From positions 1 to 28,595 of the forward strand of contig CALABM010000110.1 in the NCBI GenBank assembly GCA_937885815.1: a stretch of 28,595 bases of DNA, given 5' to 3'. Position numbers and translations under genes: made by a program. The notes under the pieces are model-generated. The model was not told the origin of the DNA. It worked only from the letters and a program-made list of their open reading frames with translations, and ran no database searches. This DNA is from an uncultured Verrucomicrobiales bacterium. Lineage in GTDB: Bacteria; Verrucomicrobiota; Verrucomicrobiia; Verrucomicrobiales; Akkermansiaceae. Positions 7,376-14,631 of this stretch are shown piece after piece (the stretch's first letter is position 1; each line of letters starts with the position of its first letter).

Positions 7376-8155
7376 TTATCGGCCCACCAGCAAGCGGTCA
7401 GCCAGAGTCTGGGGCAAGCCTACAGCCAGCACAGCCTCGCTAGCAGACTTCACATCATACTCCACTCGCTTGATGATGACCATATTTGCATCAGAATCAT
7501 ACACCGCATAACAGGCGCGGGGATCATCATCTCGCGGCTGCCCCACAGAGCCTACATTAATGCAGTACTTATAGCCAGCCACTGGAAGAATCTCCGCATA
7601 CCCCTTCATAATGAGTTCATGCTGAGCGTCATAATCCTCACCGGCGCTGCGTCCGTTCCACATGTACACCTTCGGCACATGAGTGTGCCCATTGAAACAG
7701 AACTGAGAAAACTGACGGCTGAAGCTACCCGCGGCATCATTAGCGTTCACAATGTAACTCCATACCTTAGGCTGGTCCAACGTGGAATGCACGATGGTGA
7801 ATGAGCCCTGACCACCTCCGGCGGGACGCACGATGCGCTGGTACTGCAGGCGAGCAAGCCACTGCAGCTGATCCGCACTCAGCTGGCTCTGCGTCCACAG
7901 CATGGCCTCGCGGGCCATCTCATTCATTTTAGCATAGGAAGGGGACACTACCTCTTCATCATGATTACCCTTCACCACGGGACAATCGAGCGAACGAATA
8001 TAGTCCAGACACTCACAGGGATAGGCGTTGTAACCCACGATATCCCCCACGCATACCACTTCCGTGCAGCGCTCCCTATCAAAAGCATCCTCCATCACTG
8101 CGCAAAGCGCATGATAGTTTGCATGAATATCACTAATAACGGCGGTTCTGGACAT
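7376..8155 (-). CDS. Calcineurin-like metallophosphoesterase
   Basis: The 259-residue cytoplasmic protein carries the metal-binding motifs of calcineurin-like phosphoesterases: SDIHANYHAL near the N-terminus (D-x-H), VGDIVGYNAYP (GDxxGY), KGNHDE (GNHD), a histidine in TIVHSTL and NGHTHVP (GHTH). It resembles the small PP2A-like group of bacterial phosphodiesterases/phosphatases. The substrate is unknown. It has its own promoter and is the first gene of the operon with the LptF/LptG-like permease and the HAD hydrolase. A link between the phosphatase activities and envelope transport is only suggested by gene order. Confidence 0.88.
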   Translation of the reverse strand: MSRTAVISDIHANYHALCAVMEDAFDRERCTEVVCVGDIVGYNAYPCECLDYIRSLDCPVVKGNHDEEVVSPSYAKMNEMAREAMLWTQSQLSADQLQWLARLQYQRIVRPAGGGQGSFTIVHSTLDQPKVWSYIVNANDAAGSFSRQFSQFCFNGHTHVPKVYMWNGRSAGEDYDAQHELIMKGYAEILPVAGYKYCINVGSVGQPRDDDPRACYAVYDSDANMVIIKRVEYDVKSASEAVLAVGLPQTLADRLLVGR

Positions 8156-8169
8156 TACTTTCTGCTGTA

Positions 8170-8198
8170 TTTATAGCACACCTCACCCTTCGTTGCAA
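8170..8198 (-). promoter_or_regulatory. Sigma-70-like promoter of phosphoesterase operon
   Basis: On the minus strand TTGCAA (8198-8193), a 17-base spacer and TATAAA (8175-8170) form a near-consensus promoter. The -10 box ends 14 bases before the ATG at 8155, so the leader should be only about 7 bases, too short for a normal Shine-Dalgarno. Confidence 0.7.
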
Positions 8199-8229
8199 GG
8201 TAATTTTAGCAACACGGCGGGACAGAATG

Positions 8230-8268
8230 AAAAAAAAGCGGCTGCCCGTGCAGGCAGCCGCAAAAAAA
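8230..8268 (-). terminator. Intrinsic terminator of argJ
   Basis: The perfect 9-bp stem GCGGCTGCC/GGCAGCCGC (8238-8246 and 8253-8261) with a 6-base loop is followed on the minus strand by eight T residues (A-run at 8230-8237). It lies 16 bases after the argJ stop. The opposite flank is also an A-run on the plus strand, so it acts only for argJ. Confidence 0.9.
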
Positions 8269-8277
8269 CAAAGGATT

Positions 8278-9534
8278 TTATCGGGTCAAGCCGTCCTGTT
8301 TAGCCTGATTCCAATAGGCATACTCAGAGCGGTTAAAATCCACGTATTCAGGAGAAAGGTCCGTGGTGTATACCACATATTCCTCACTGCCGAGATTCAG
8401 GTTGATGAGCACTTCAAACTCACGGGCCTGAACGCGCTCACGCAGGTCATCACTGGGAGTATCGGTCTGCTCACCGCCACGGCAGGCAGGCAGGCCAGCG
8501 ATGTCGATATCAATCTTCTCCTCCTTCACGCGGGTACCGCTATAGCCCACAGCGTGAATAATGCGGCCCCAGTTCGGGTCACCACCATTCCAGGAGCTCT
8601 TCACCAGAGAGGACTTGGCCACACCCTCAGCCACGCGGCGAGCCTCAGCCTGAGAGGGAGCGCCCGTCACACGCACCGTCACGTACTTGGTCACGCGCTC
8701 GCCATCCTGAACGATGCGCTTGGCCTGCTCCATCATGACGTACTGAAGAGCTTCCACGAAGGTATCCCACCCTTCCACACCGGGGGCAAGTTCCACGCCG
8801 GAAGCACCGTTTGCCAGCACAAGGCAGGTGTCATTCGTGCTCATGTCACCATCAATGGTGATGCGGTTGAAGGATTCGGATACGCCCTTGTGCACGATAG
8901 CATCCAGATTCTCACGGCTTACGGCAGCATCCGTGCAGATAAGGCAAATCATCGTAGCCATGCAGGGAGCAATCATACCGGCGCCCTTGCAGCAGGAACC
9001 GATGCGAACAATCTTCCCGCCGATATTCACCTCCACAGCCACCTCCTTCTCACGGGTGTCACTGGTGATGATGGCGGAGGCCACATCGTGCCCCTTTTCA
9101 GCGGAGAGGTCATGGCAGAGCTCAGGAAGGCGCGGCTCAATACGCACCATGGGCATGGGCAGACCGATAACACCCGTGGAACACACAGCCACCTCAGAGG
9201 GCTTCAGCCCCAGTTCCTTAGCCACAATCGTGCACTCCTTGCGAGCCACAGCCACGCCGGCAGCACCGGTGCAAGCATTCGCGTTACCGCTGTTCGCCAC
9301 AATAGCGCGCACATTCCCGCGGCGCAGGTGGTTCTGACTCACGCGCACACAAGCGGCACGCACGCGGTTGGTCGTGAAGGTTCCGGCAGATGTTGTGGGC
9401 TCCGTCGAGTATACAAGCGCAAGGTCCAGACGCGTAGCTGTCGGCTTCTTAATGCCGCAGCTGAGTGCGTTGGCCACATAACCTTTGGCAGCTGTCACGC
9501 CACCCTCTATCTCCTTATATGAGCATTCGGACAT
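8278..9534 (-). CDS. argJ: Bifunctional ornithine acetyltransferase / N-acetylglutamate synthase
   Basis: ArgJ transfers the acetyl group from N-acetylornithine to glutamate, closing the acetyl cycle of arginine synthesis; bifunctional forms also make N-acetylglutamate from acetyl-CoA. The 418-residue length fits the family (about 390-410). Visible motifs are GGVTAAKGYVAN at the N-terminus, IVANSGNANACTG, CSTGVIG (oxyanion-hole region) and KGAGMIAPCMATM, where self-cleavage is expected between A193 and T194, making T194 the nucleophile. SSWNGGDPNWGRIIHAVGYSG and the EYVVYTTDLSPEYVDFN-type C-terminus are also present. The gene stands alone and ends at a strong terminator. Mono- versus bifunctionality cannot be told by eye. 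Confidence 0.95.
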   Translation of the reverse strand: MSECSYKEIEGGVTAAKGYVANALSCGIKKPTATRLDLALVYSTEPTTSAGTFTTNRVRAACVRVSQNHLRRGNVRAIVANSGNANACTGAAGVAVARKECTIVAKELGLKPSEVAVCSTGVIGLPMPMVRIEPRLPELCHDLSAEKGHDVASAIITSDTREKEVAVEVNIGGKIVRIGSCCKGAGMIAPCMATMICLICTDAAVSRENLDAIVHKGVSESFNRITIDGDMSTNDTCLVLANGASGVELAPGVEGWDTFVEALQYVMMEQAKRIVQDGERVTKYVTVRVTGAPSQAEARRVAEGVAKSSLVKSSWNGGDPNWGRIIHAVGYSGTRVKEEKIDIDIAGLPACRGGEQTDTPSDDLRERVQAREFEVLINLNLGSEEYVVYTTDLSPEYVDFNRSEYAYWNQAKQDGLTR

Positions 9535-9550
9535 AATGAAAAGTGAGTGT

Positions 9551-9599
9551 TTTCTACACCGTACCCCTTAACTTTGCCACACTCAGCCTCTTTCTGCAA
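9551..9599 (-). promoter_or_regulatory. Possible argJ promoter region
   Basis: Two overlapping candidates are visible on the minus strand: TTGCAG (9599-9594) with N17 and CAAAGT (9576-9571), and TGGCAA (9579-9574) with N17 and TAGAAA (9556-9551). Neither is strong. The first has the TTTTTTGGC stretch before its -35 that also precedes other promoters here. Confidence 0.3.
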
Positions 9600-9651
9600 G
9601 CCAAAAAATAGATTTGGCTGACATCACGCCTACTTTAGACACGATTTAGCC

Positions 9652-9680
9652 TTGCCATCCGAGCTTAGAATCGCTATAAT
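9652..9680 (+). promoter_or_regulatory. Consensus promoter of the SUF operon
   Basis: TTGCCA (9652-9657), a 17-base spacer and a perfect TATAAT (9675-9680). The expected transcription start is near 9687. A 7-bp direct repeat TCCGAGC lies in the spacer (9658-9664) and again at the start site (9682-9688) and could be an operator. The promoter covers both a TTG at 9652 and an ATG at 9679, so neither can be the start codon if this promoter is used. Confidence 0.8.
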
Positions 9681-9714
9681 GTCCGAGCAAGAAAAAGCCC
9701 CTTGCGCAAACAGT

Positions 9715-10179
9715 ATGTTAACAGACCCCACCGGCAAGAAAATTACGAGACGCACGGCCACACCGGCCATCATGGTGCGGAAGGCCGGCGTACGGATGAC
9801 GCGCCAGCGCCGAGCTGTGATTGAAGTACTGCTGCAGTCGTATGACCACCCGACAGCTGCCCAGATATACGAACGGGCGAAAGAGATACTGCCGGGCATA
9901 TCGTTGGCGACCGTGTACAACTGCATCGAATCCCTGGCCGCCCAGCGCCTGATAAACCAGCTGCATTTTGACAATGGCCCCTGCCGCTTCTGCCCGAACG
10001 TGGAGCCGCATGTGCACGTGATGGATGATGCCAGCAATCGTGTGATTGACGTTCAGCTGAAAGAAGGGCTGACACCTGAAGATGTTTTTGAACTGCCGGA
10101 AGGCGTTCGCGTTAAGAGCATGGAAGCTTACCTGAGAGGTGAGATTCCGGAGAATTGCATGTCTGATAAAGAAAAATGA
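9715..10179 (+). CDS. Fur-family transcriptional regulator of the SUF operon
   Basis: This is a 154-residue protein starting at the ATG at 9715, the first in-frame start after the predicted transcription start; longer versions (9652 or 9679) overlap the promoter. The N-terminal winged helix shows the Fur pattern (MTRQRRAVIEVLL, HPTAAQIYERAKEILPGISLATVYNCIESL; residues about 28-74). The usual metal-site sequence HHDHxxCxxC is altered: the histidines remain (H99, H101) but both following cysteines are replaced (VMDDASNRV), while a new CRFC pair (C90, C93) lies just upstream. C70 and C148 are further cysteines. Its stop overlaps sufC (ATGA), so it probably controls its own operon in response to iron, Fe-S status or oxidation. 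Iron-sulfur or zinc binding by CRFC is inference. Confidence 0.88.
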   Translation: MLTDPTGKKITRRTATPAIMVRKAGVRMTRQRRAVIEVLLQSYDHPTAAQIYERAKEILPGISLATVYNCIESLAAQRLINQLHFDNGPCRFCPNVEPHVHVMDDASNRVIDVQLKEGLTPEDVFELPEGVRVKSMEAYLRGEIPENCMSDKEK

Positions 10180-10922
10180 GTCTGATTATTAAAGACCTGA
10201 GTGCGCGAGTAAAGGATGGTGCGCAGATATTGAATGGTATAAACCTCGAGATTCCCAAAGGCCAAGTTCACGCCATCATGGGCCCGAACGGCTCCGGCAA
10301 GAGCACGCTCTCCAAGGTGCTCTGCGGCCACCCGGATTATGAGGTCCTCTCCGGAACAGCTGAGCTGGATGGCCAGGACCTCTTCGCCATGAGCGTGGAT
10401 GAGCGCAGCCGCGCCGGTCTCTTCCTCGCCTTCCAGTATCCGGTGGAGGTGCCGGGTGTCACTAACGCCAACTTTATGCGCGCCGCCCTGCAGGCCCGCC
10501 TTCCCAAAGGTGAGGAGCTGGACGCCGTAAGCTTTTACAAAACCATGCGTGCCAAGATGGCAACCCTTGGCATGGACACAAAGTTCACCGCCCGTGCTGT
10601 GAATGAAGGCTTCTCCGGTGGTGAGAAGAAGCGCAATGACATCCTGCAGATGATGATGCTGGAGCCCAGCTATGCCATTCTGGATGAGACGGACAGCGGT
10701 CTGGACGTGGACGCCCTGCGCATCGTCTCTGATGGCGTGAATGCCATGCGTGCCCCCTTCCGCAGTTTCCTCGTGATTACCCACTACAAGCGCCTGCTGG
10801 ACTACATCAAGCCGGACGTGGTGCACGTGCTCTACAAGGGGCGCATTGTCCGCACCGCCGGGTACGAGATAGTGGAGCACATCGAGCAGAACGGCTTTGA
10901 CTTCCTGAAAGCTGAGGAGTGA
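10176..10922 (+). CDS. sufC: Fe-S cluster assembly ATPase SufC
   Basis: SufC is the ABC-type ATPase of the SufBCD scaffold complex, which assembles Fe-S clusters in the cytoplasm. The 248-residue protein has Walker A GPNGSGKST (about residues 36-44), the SufC-specific Q-loop region FLAFQYPVEVPGV, the signature FSGGEKKRNDI and Walker B YAILDETDSGLDVDAL, followed by the H-loop VITHYKRLLDYI. Length is that of the family. It overlaps the fur-like gene by 4 bases (ATGA) and its stop overlaps the sufB ATG by one base (TGATG), so the operon is tightly coupled. Confidence 0.96.
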   Translation: MSLIIKDLSARVKDGAQILNGINLEIPKGQVHAIMGPNGSGKSTLSKVLCGHPDYEVLSGTAELDGQDLFAMSVDERSRAGLFLAFQYPVEVPGVTNANFMRAALQARLPKGEELDAVSFYKTMRAKMATLGMDTKFTARAVNEGFSGGEKKRNDILQMMMLEPSYAILDETDSGLDVDALRIVSDGVNAMRAPFRSFLVITHYKRLLDYIKPDVVHVLYKGRIVRTAGYEIVEHIEQNGFDFLKAEE

Positions 10923-12322
10923 TGGACGAGACACCCTTTCAGATAGACACCCGCGGTGAGTTCTCCTTCCCGGAGAATCATAAGTATGATGCCGGCTTCG
11001 GTCTTACGGAAGCCACCATTGATTACATCTGCGACGCTAAGGGCGAGCCCGACTGGGTGCGCCAGTTCCGCAAGGACGCGCTCAAGAAGTTCAATGAAAT
11101 GCCCATGCCCACCCACTGGGCTCCGGAAGGCATCAAGGATTTGGATTTCGACAAAATCCGCTACTACCTCTCCCACGGCACCATGCCGTACAAGGATTGG
11201 GAGGAAGTGCCGGATGACGTGAAGCGCACCTTTGAACGCCTCGGTGTGCCGGAGCAGGAGCGCGCCTTCCTCGCCGGTGTGGATGCTCAGTACGACTCCG
11301 AGACCGCGTACAATAACATGCGCGAGGAGCTCAGCAAGCAGGGCGTTATCTTCGTGAACTCCACGGAGGGCCTGAAAGAATACGAGCACATCTTCCGCCC
11401 CTGGTTCGGCAAGGTTATCCCTGTGGGGGACAACAAGTTCTCCGCGCTCAATCACGCGGCCTTCTCCGGCGGCTCTTTCATCTACGTGCCTAAAGGCGTA
11501 AAGGTAGCCCAGCCGCTGCAGGCATACTTCCGCATTAACTCCGAGAGCATGGGGCAGTTTGAGCGAACCCTCATCATTGCGGATGAAGGCGCTGAGCTCA
11601 TGTATATGGAGGGCTGCACGGCTCCCAAGTACGACAGCGCCACCCTGCACTCCGGCGTGGTGGAGCTGGTGGCACTCAAAGGCGCCAAGATTCAGTACGT
11701 GACCGTTCAGAACTGGGCCACAAACGTATACAACCTCGTGATTCAGCGAGGTCTTGCCATGGAGGATGCCGAAATCCGCTGGATTGACTGCAACATCGGC
11801 TCCGGCCTCACCATGAAGTCCCCCGCCGTCGTACTGCAGGGCCGCCGCGCCCGCGGCGAGGTGGTGAGCATCTCGCTCGCCCACAGCGGCCAGCTGCAGG
11901 ACACCGGCGCCCGCATGATTCACGCCGCACCGGAAACCACGTCAAACATCGTGGCAAAGTCCATCTCCATCGGCGAAGGTCGCGCCAGCTACCGCGGTGA
12001 GGTGAACGTGCTCAAAGGCATGAAGGGCTGCAAGAACAACACAGAATGTGATGCCTTGCTTATCAACCCCACCAGCCGTACGGATACTTACCCCGCCGTC
12101 ACCGTGAACGGCAATGCCAGCGCCGTGCAGCATGAGGCCTCCGTATCACAGGTGGATGAGGAAATGCTCTTCTACATGCAGCAGCGTGGACTCACCCGTG
12201 CTCAGGCTATGAGCCTGGCTGTCAATGGCTTTATCAACGATCTCGTTAAAGAGTTCCCCATGGAATACTCCGTGGAGCTGCGCCGCCTCATTGATTTGGA
12301 GATGGAAGATTCCATCGGCTAA
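10922..12322 (+). CDS. sufB: Fe-S cluster assembly scaffold SufB
   Basis: SufB is the scaffold subunit of SufBCD that receives sulfur and builds the cluster. The ATG at 10922 (466 residues, MDETPFQ) is preferred to the GTG one codon upstream because it gives the TGATG overlap with sufC. Conserved stretches include GVIFVNSTEGLKEYEH, HAAFSGGSFIYVPKGV, YMEGCTAPKYDSATLHSGVVEL and GCKNNTECDALLINPTSRTDTYP, whose Cys corresponds to the essential SufB cysteine. The C-terminus ends in the family's RGLTRAQAMSLAVNGFINDLVKEFPMEY-type helix. Length is close to the usual 470-490. No sufS or sufE lies nearby, so the sulfur donor must be encoded elsewhere. Confidence 0.96.
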   Translation: MDETPFQIDTRGEFSFPENHKYDAGFGLTEATIDYICDAKGEPDWVRQFRKDALKKFNEMPMPTHWAPEGIKDLDFDKIRYYLSHGTMPYKDWEEVPDDVKRTFERLGVPEQERAFLAGVDAQYDSETAYNNMREELSKQGVIFVNSTEGLKEYEHIFRPWFGKVIPVGDNKFSALNHAAFSGGSFIYVPKGVKVAQPLQAYFRINSESMGQFERTLIIADEGAELMYMEGCTAPKYDSATLHSGVVELVALKGAKIQYVTVQNWATNVYNLVIQRGLAMEDAEIRWIDCNIGSGLTMKSPAVVLQGRRARGEVVSISLAHSGQLQDTGARMIHAAPETTSNIVAKSISIGEGRASYRGEVNVLKGMKGCKNNTECDALLINPTSRTDTYPAVTVNGNASAVQHEASVSQVDEEMLFYMQQRGLTRAQAMSLAVNGFINDLVKEFPMEYSVELRRLIDLEMEDSIG

Positions 12323-12343
12323 CCCCCTGCACCGCATCACATT

Positions 12344-13450
12344 ATGGATTTCCCGCAAAATATGAGCATGGAAGAAGCCTTCGCCCTCGCTGAGGCTAAG
12401 CTGGAGCAGGCCCTCAAAGCCAGCAACGAGCGCTTCAACAACGCCGTGCTGCCAAACCGCCTCAATGAAGACTGGCGCTTCGGGCGCCCGCACAAGCACG
12501 CCACAGCTCTGGCAGAGCTGCTGCAGAGCGACACTCCCTCGCAGGGCGAAGCTGAGGTAAAGAATGCCGGCGAGGCCGCTGTGAGCGTCCGCGAAGATGA
12601 GGCAGACCTTCGCCAAACGGAACAGCTCATGCCCACCATCGGCTCGGATGCCCTGCTCGGCATGCACCTCAAGCGCTTCGGTGATGGTTACGCCCTCTAT
12701 ATCGAAGAAGACACCAAGGAGCCCATTTACATCAGCTACAAGACGGATTCCCTCTACACGCCCGCCACGTTCATCATGGTAGCGCCCGGAGTGAAAGCTC
12801 ACGTCATTGAGCAATACTACGGCAGCGAAACGGGCACCATCTTTGCCACGCGCAACATCCAAGTGGCAGAGGGCGCAGAGCTCAAGTCAGAAGTGCAGCC
12901 CTACGGCTGTGCCCGCTGCATGATTATCAGTAACATTCAGAACATGGGCGGCAAGGTAGCCCACTTCTCCCACTTCTTCGGCTGTGATTGGGCTCGCGAG
13001 GAGACCACGGCAGAAATCTACACCCCCGGTGCCGATATTCAGCTCTTCTCAGCCAACAGCATCGTCCTCAATCAGGTGCTGGACCAACACACGCGGCAGA
13101 TTCACCATGCAGGTGGTTCCAGCAGCAATCTCCTCTATAAGAACGTGGTGGATGATGATGCAACCGCCATCTTCGCAGGCAATATCTACGTGGCCCCCGG
13201 CGCTCACAATACGGATGCCTACCAGACCAACCGCAACATGATGCTGAGCGAAAAGGCCACCGTGCACTCCCTGCCCGGCCTCGAAATCCTGGCTGACAAG
13301 GTACGCTGCTCCCACGGCAGCGCCAGTGCCCCCATGGATGAAGAACAGCTCTTCTACCTGCTCAGCCGTGGCATTTCGCGCGAGGAGGCGCTGCAACTCG
13401 TCTCCCACGGATTCCTCCAGGACGTTGTTGATAAATACGAACGCGCATGA
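12344..13450 (+). CDS. sufD: Fe-S cluster assembly protein SufD
   Basis: SufD is the second scaffold subunit, pairing with SufB through its beta-helix. The 368-residue protein has a variable, helical N-terminal half (residues 1-110) and a conserved C-terminal half with LDQHTRQIHHAGGSSSN, KNVVDDDATAIFAGNIYV, DAYQTNRNMMLSEKATVHS and VRCSHGSASAPMDEEQLFYL; the CSHG histidine is the one implicated at the SufB-SufD interface. It is shorter than E. coli SufD (about 420), with the reduction in the N-terminal part. It follows sufB by 21 bases, and its stop overlaps the hisA ATG (ATGA). Confidence 0.94.
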   Translation: MDFPQNMSMEEAFALAEAKLEQALKASNERFNNAVLPNRLNEDWRFGRPHKHATALAELLQSDTPSQGEAEVKNAGEAAVSVREDEADLRQTEQLMPTIGSDALLGMHLKRFGDGYALYIEEDTKEPIYISYKTDSLYTPATFIMVAPGVKAHVIEQYYGSETGTIFATRNIQVAEGAELKSEVQPYGCARCMIISNIQNMGGKVAHFSHFFGCDWAREETTAEIYTPGADIQLFSANSIVLNQVLDQHTRQIHHAGGSSSNLLYKNVVDDDATAIFAGNIYVAPGAHNTDAYQTNRNMMLSEKATVHSLPGLEILADKVRCSHGSASAPMDEEQLFYLLSRGISREEALQLVSHGFLQDVVDKYERA

Positions 13451-14211
13451 CCCACTTCCGCCCCTGCATAGACCTTCACAACGGTTGTGTAAAACAAATC
13501 GTTGGCGGTACCCTCACGGATGATGGCGCCGGCCTGCACACAAACTTCGTGGCAGAGCACCCGGCGGAATGGTTCGCCGCACTTTACAAGAAGGACGGCC
13601 TTTGCGGCGGCCACGTCATCAAACTCGGTCCCGGAAACGATGCTGCAGCCCGTGCCGCCCTCACGGCCTACCCCGGCGGCCTGCAGATTGGCGGTGGCAT
13701 CACCCCGGACAACGCAGAGGAATGGCTCGCCTTCGGCGCCTCCCACGTCATTGTCACCAGCGTCCTCTTCGACCGCGAGGGGCGCTTCCGCCGCAGCGTC
13801 CTGCGCGAGCTCGTGGAGCGAGTGGGCAAGGAACACCTCGTACTGGATCTCAGCTGCCGCCGCACGCGTGATGGCTGGGTGGTCGCCATGAACCGCTGGC
13901 AAACCCTCACGGAACTGGCTGTCACCCCCGCCACCCTCTCTGCCCTCGCGGATTGCTGTGATGAGTTCCTCATTCACGCCGCGGATGTGGAAGGCTGCTG
14001 CCGTGGCATAGACCGCGAGCTCGTGGAGCTCCTCGCCTCTTGGCGTGGCTGCCCCATGACCTACGCCGGCGGTATCGCCACCATGGCGGATTTTGACCTC
14101 ATTGATTCCCTTTCCGGCGGCAGCATCGATGCCACAGTCGGCAGCGCTCTGGATATTTTCGGTGGCTCCGGCGTGCGCTATGCCGAGCTCATTGCCGCCC
14201 GAGGATGGTAA
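13447..14211 (+). CDS. hisA: HisA of the eukaryotic type (ProFAR isomerase)
   Basis: HisA is the phosphoribosylformimino-5-aminoimidazole carboxamide ribotide isomerase of histidine synthesis. The 254-residue (beta-alpha)8-barrel protein begins TH-FRPCIDLHNGCVKQIVGG, the pattern of plant/fungal HisA rather than the usual bacterial form with a more hydrophobic strand and 'G.xVRL.QG'. Other features are VIKLGPGND, GGLQIGGGIT (first phosphate-binding loop), VLDLSCRR (second catalytic Asp region) and MTYAGGIATMADFDLI (second phosphate loop). The active-site Asp is D9. It is the last gene of the SUF operon, overlapping sufD by 4 bases, with no other his gene in the window. Assignment to the HisA fold is firm; the subtype rests on the motif pattern. 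Confidence 0.87.
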   Translation: MTHFRPCIDLHNGCVKQIVGGTLTDDGAGLHTNFVAEHPAEWFAALYKKDGLCGGHVIKLGPGNDAAARAALTAYPGGLQIGGGITPDNAEEWLAFGASHVIVTSVLFDREGRFRRSVLRELVERVGKEHLVLDLSCRRTRDGWVVAMNRWQTLTELAVTPATLSALADCCDEFLIHAADVEGCCRGIDRELVELLASWRGCPMTYAGGIATMADFDLIDSLSGGSIDATVGSALDIFGGSGVRYAELIAARGW

Positions 14212-14218
14212 TTCCCCC

Positions 14219-14254
14219 TAAAATTGCAAAAAAAAACGATTTTTTGCAATTTTA
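14219..14254 (+). terminator. AT-rich perfect hairpin after hisA
   Basis: Two perfect 15-base arms, TAAAATTGCAAAAAA (14219-14233) and TTTTTTGCAATTTTA (14240-14254), flank a 6-base loop. The hairpin starts 7 bases after the hisA stop and ends 3 bases before the -35 box of the tRNA promoter. The T-run is inside the arm, so it is an unusual terminator and could also act as an AT-rich upstream element for the tRNA gene. Confidence 0.55.
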
Positions 14255-14257
14255 AGC

Positions 14258-14286
14258 TTGCAAAGTCCGCCAAATTAGCGTATAGT
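14258..14286 (+). promoter_or_regulatory. Promoter of tRNA-Ser
   Basis: TTGCAA (14258-14263), a 17-base spacer and TATAGT (14281-14286), about 42 bases before the mature tRNA 5' end. A small GC-rich hairpin (CCCCG/CGGGG) lies in the transcribed leader. Confidence 0.8.
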
Positions 14287-14328
14287 TTCCCCGCACCCCT
14301 TCCGGGGAGCAAGAACAGAAGTTCGACT

Positions 14329-14416
14329 GGGCAGGTGTCTGAGTGGTCGAAAGAGCACGATTGGAAATCGTGTGTACGTCAAAAGCGTACCGAGGGTTCG
14401 AATCCCTCCCTGTCCG
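14329..14416 (+). tRNA. tRNA-Ser(GGA)
   Basis: The 88-base gene folds as a class II tRNA. The acceptor stem is GGGCAGG (14329-14335) with CCTGTCC (14409-14415), including one G-T pair, and discriminator G14416. The anticodon stem CACGA/TCGTG holds the loop TTGGAAA with anticodon GGA (serine, UCC/UCU codons). A long variable arm (GTACGTCAAAAGCGTAC) is typical of tRNA-Ser. The T arm is GAGGG-TTCGAAT-CCCTC. CCA is not encoded (TTG follows), so it must be added by CCA transferase. It has its own promoter and terminator and is a single-gene unit. Confidence 0.96.
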
Positions 14417-14420
14417 TTGA

Positions 14421-14460
14421 AAATCCCGCAAGTTAAGCAACTTGCGGGATTTTTATTTTT
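14421..14460 (+). terminator. Intrinsic terminator of tRNA-Ser
   Basis: Perfect 14-bp arms, AAATCCCGCAAGTT (14421-14434) and AACTTGCGGGATTT (14439-14452), with a 4-base loop, continue into a T-rich run to 14460. The following stretch 14461-14580 holds nothing I can identify. Confidence 0.92.
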
Positions 14461-14580
14461 GCAAACAAATCGGATTCCCGTAACGGAAACGAATACGAGG
14501 ATAGAATAAATAGTTGCGGCTGGAACATCAGTTCCGGAAGCAATCACACGCCGAGAAAGCACAGGTGCCAGAAATAGCAA

Positions 14581-14605
14581 GTGCGGGGGCGGAAAGCCCC
14601 CGCAC
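14581..14605 (-). terminator. Terminator of the giant surface-protein gene
   Basis: Perfect 10-bp arms GTGCGGGGGC (14581-14590) and GCCCCCGCAC (14596-14605) with a 5-base loop lie 26 bases after the stop of the minus-strand gene. On that strand the hairpin is followed by a moderately T-rich stretch (TTGCTATTTC). Confidence 0.75.
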
Positions 14606-14631
14606 ATATCTAATTTTACTTGTTTCTCAGC

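Noticed and set aside
8227..9522. Long plus-strand ORF (431 codons) opposite argJ
   Set aside because: It is the complement of argJ, which has every family motif; the antisense product is a His/Gly/Ala-rich composition artefact of codon bias.
9652..9714. Longer versions of the Fur-like protein starting at TTG 9652 or ATG 9679
   Set aside because: Both start codons lie inside the -35 or -10 element of a consensus promoter, so they would not be on the transcript.
14329..14416. tRNA-Ser as an integration (att) site
   Set aside because: No second copy of the tRNA 3' end was seen around 23900-24050 and no integrase gene is present.
14224..14436. ORFs running through the tRNA-Ser region on both strands
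   Set aside because: They overlap the tRNA, its promoter and terminator and have no protein-like features.
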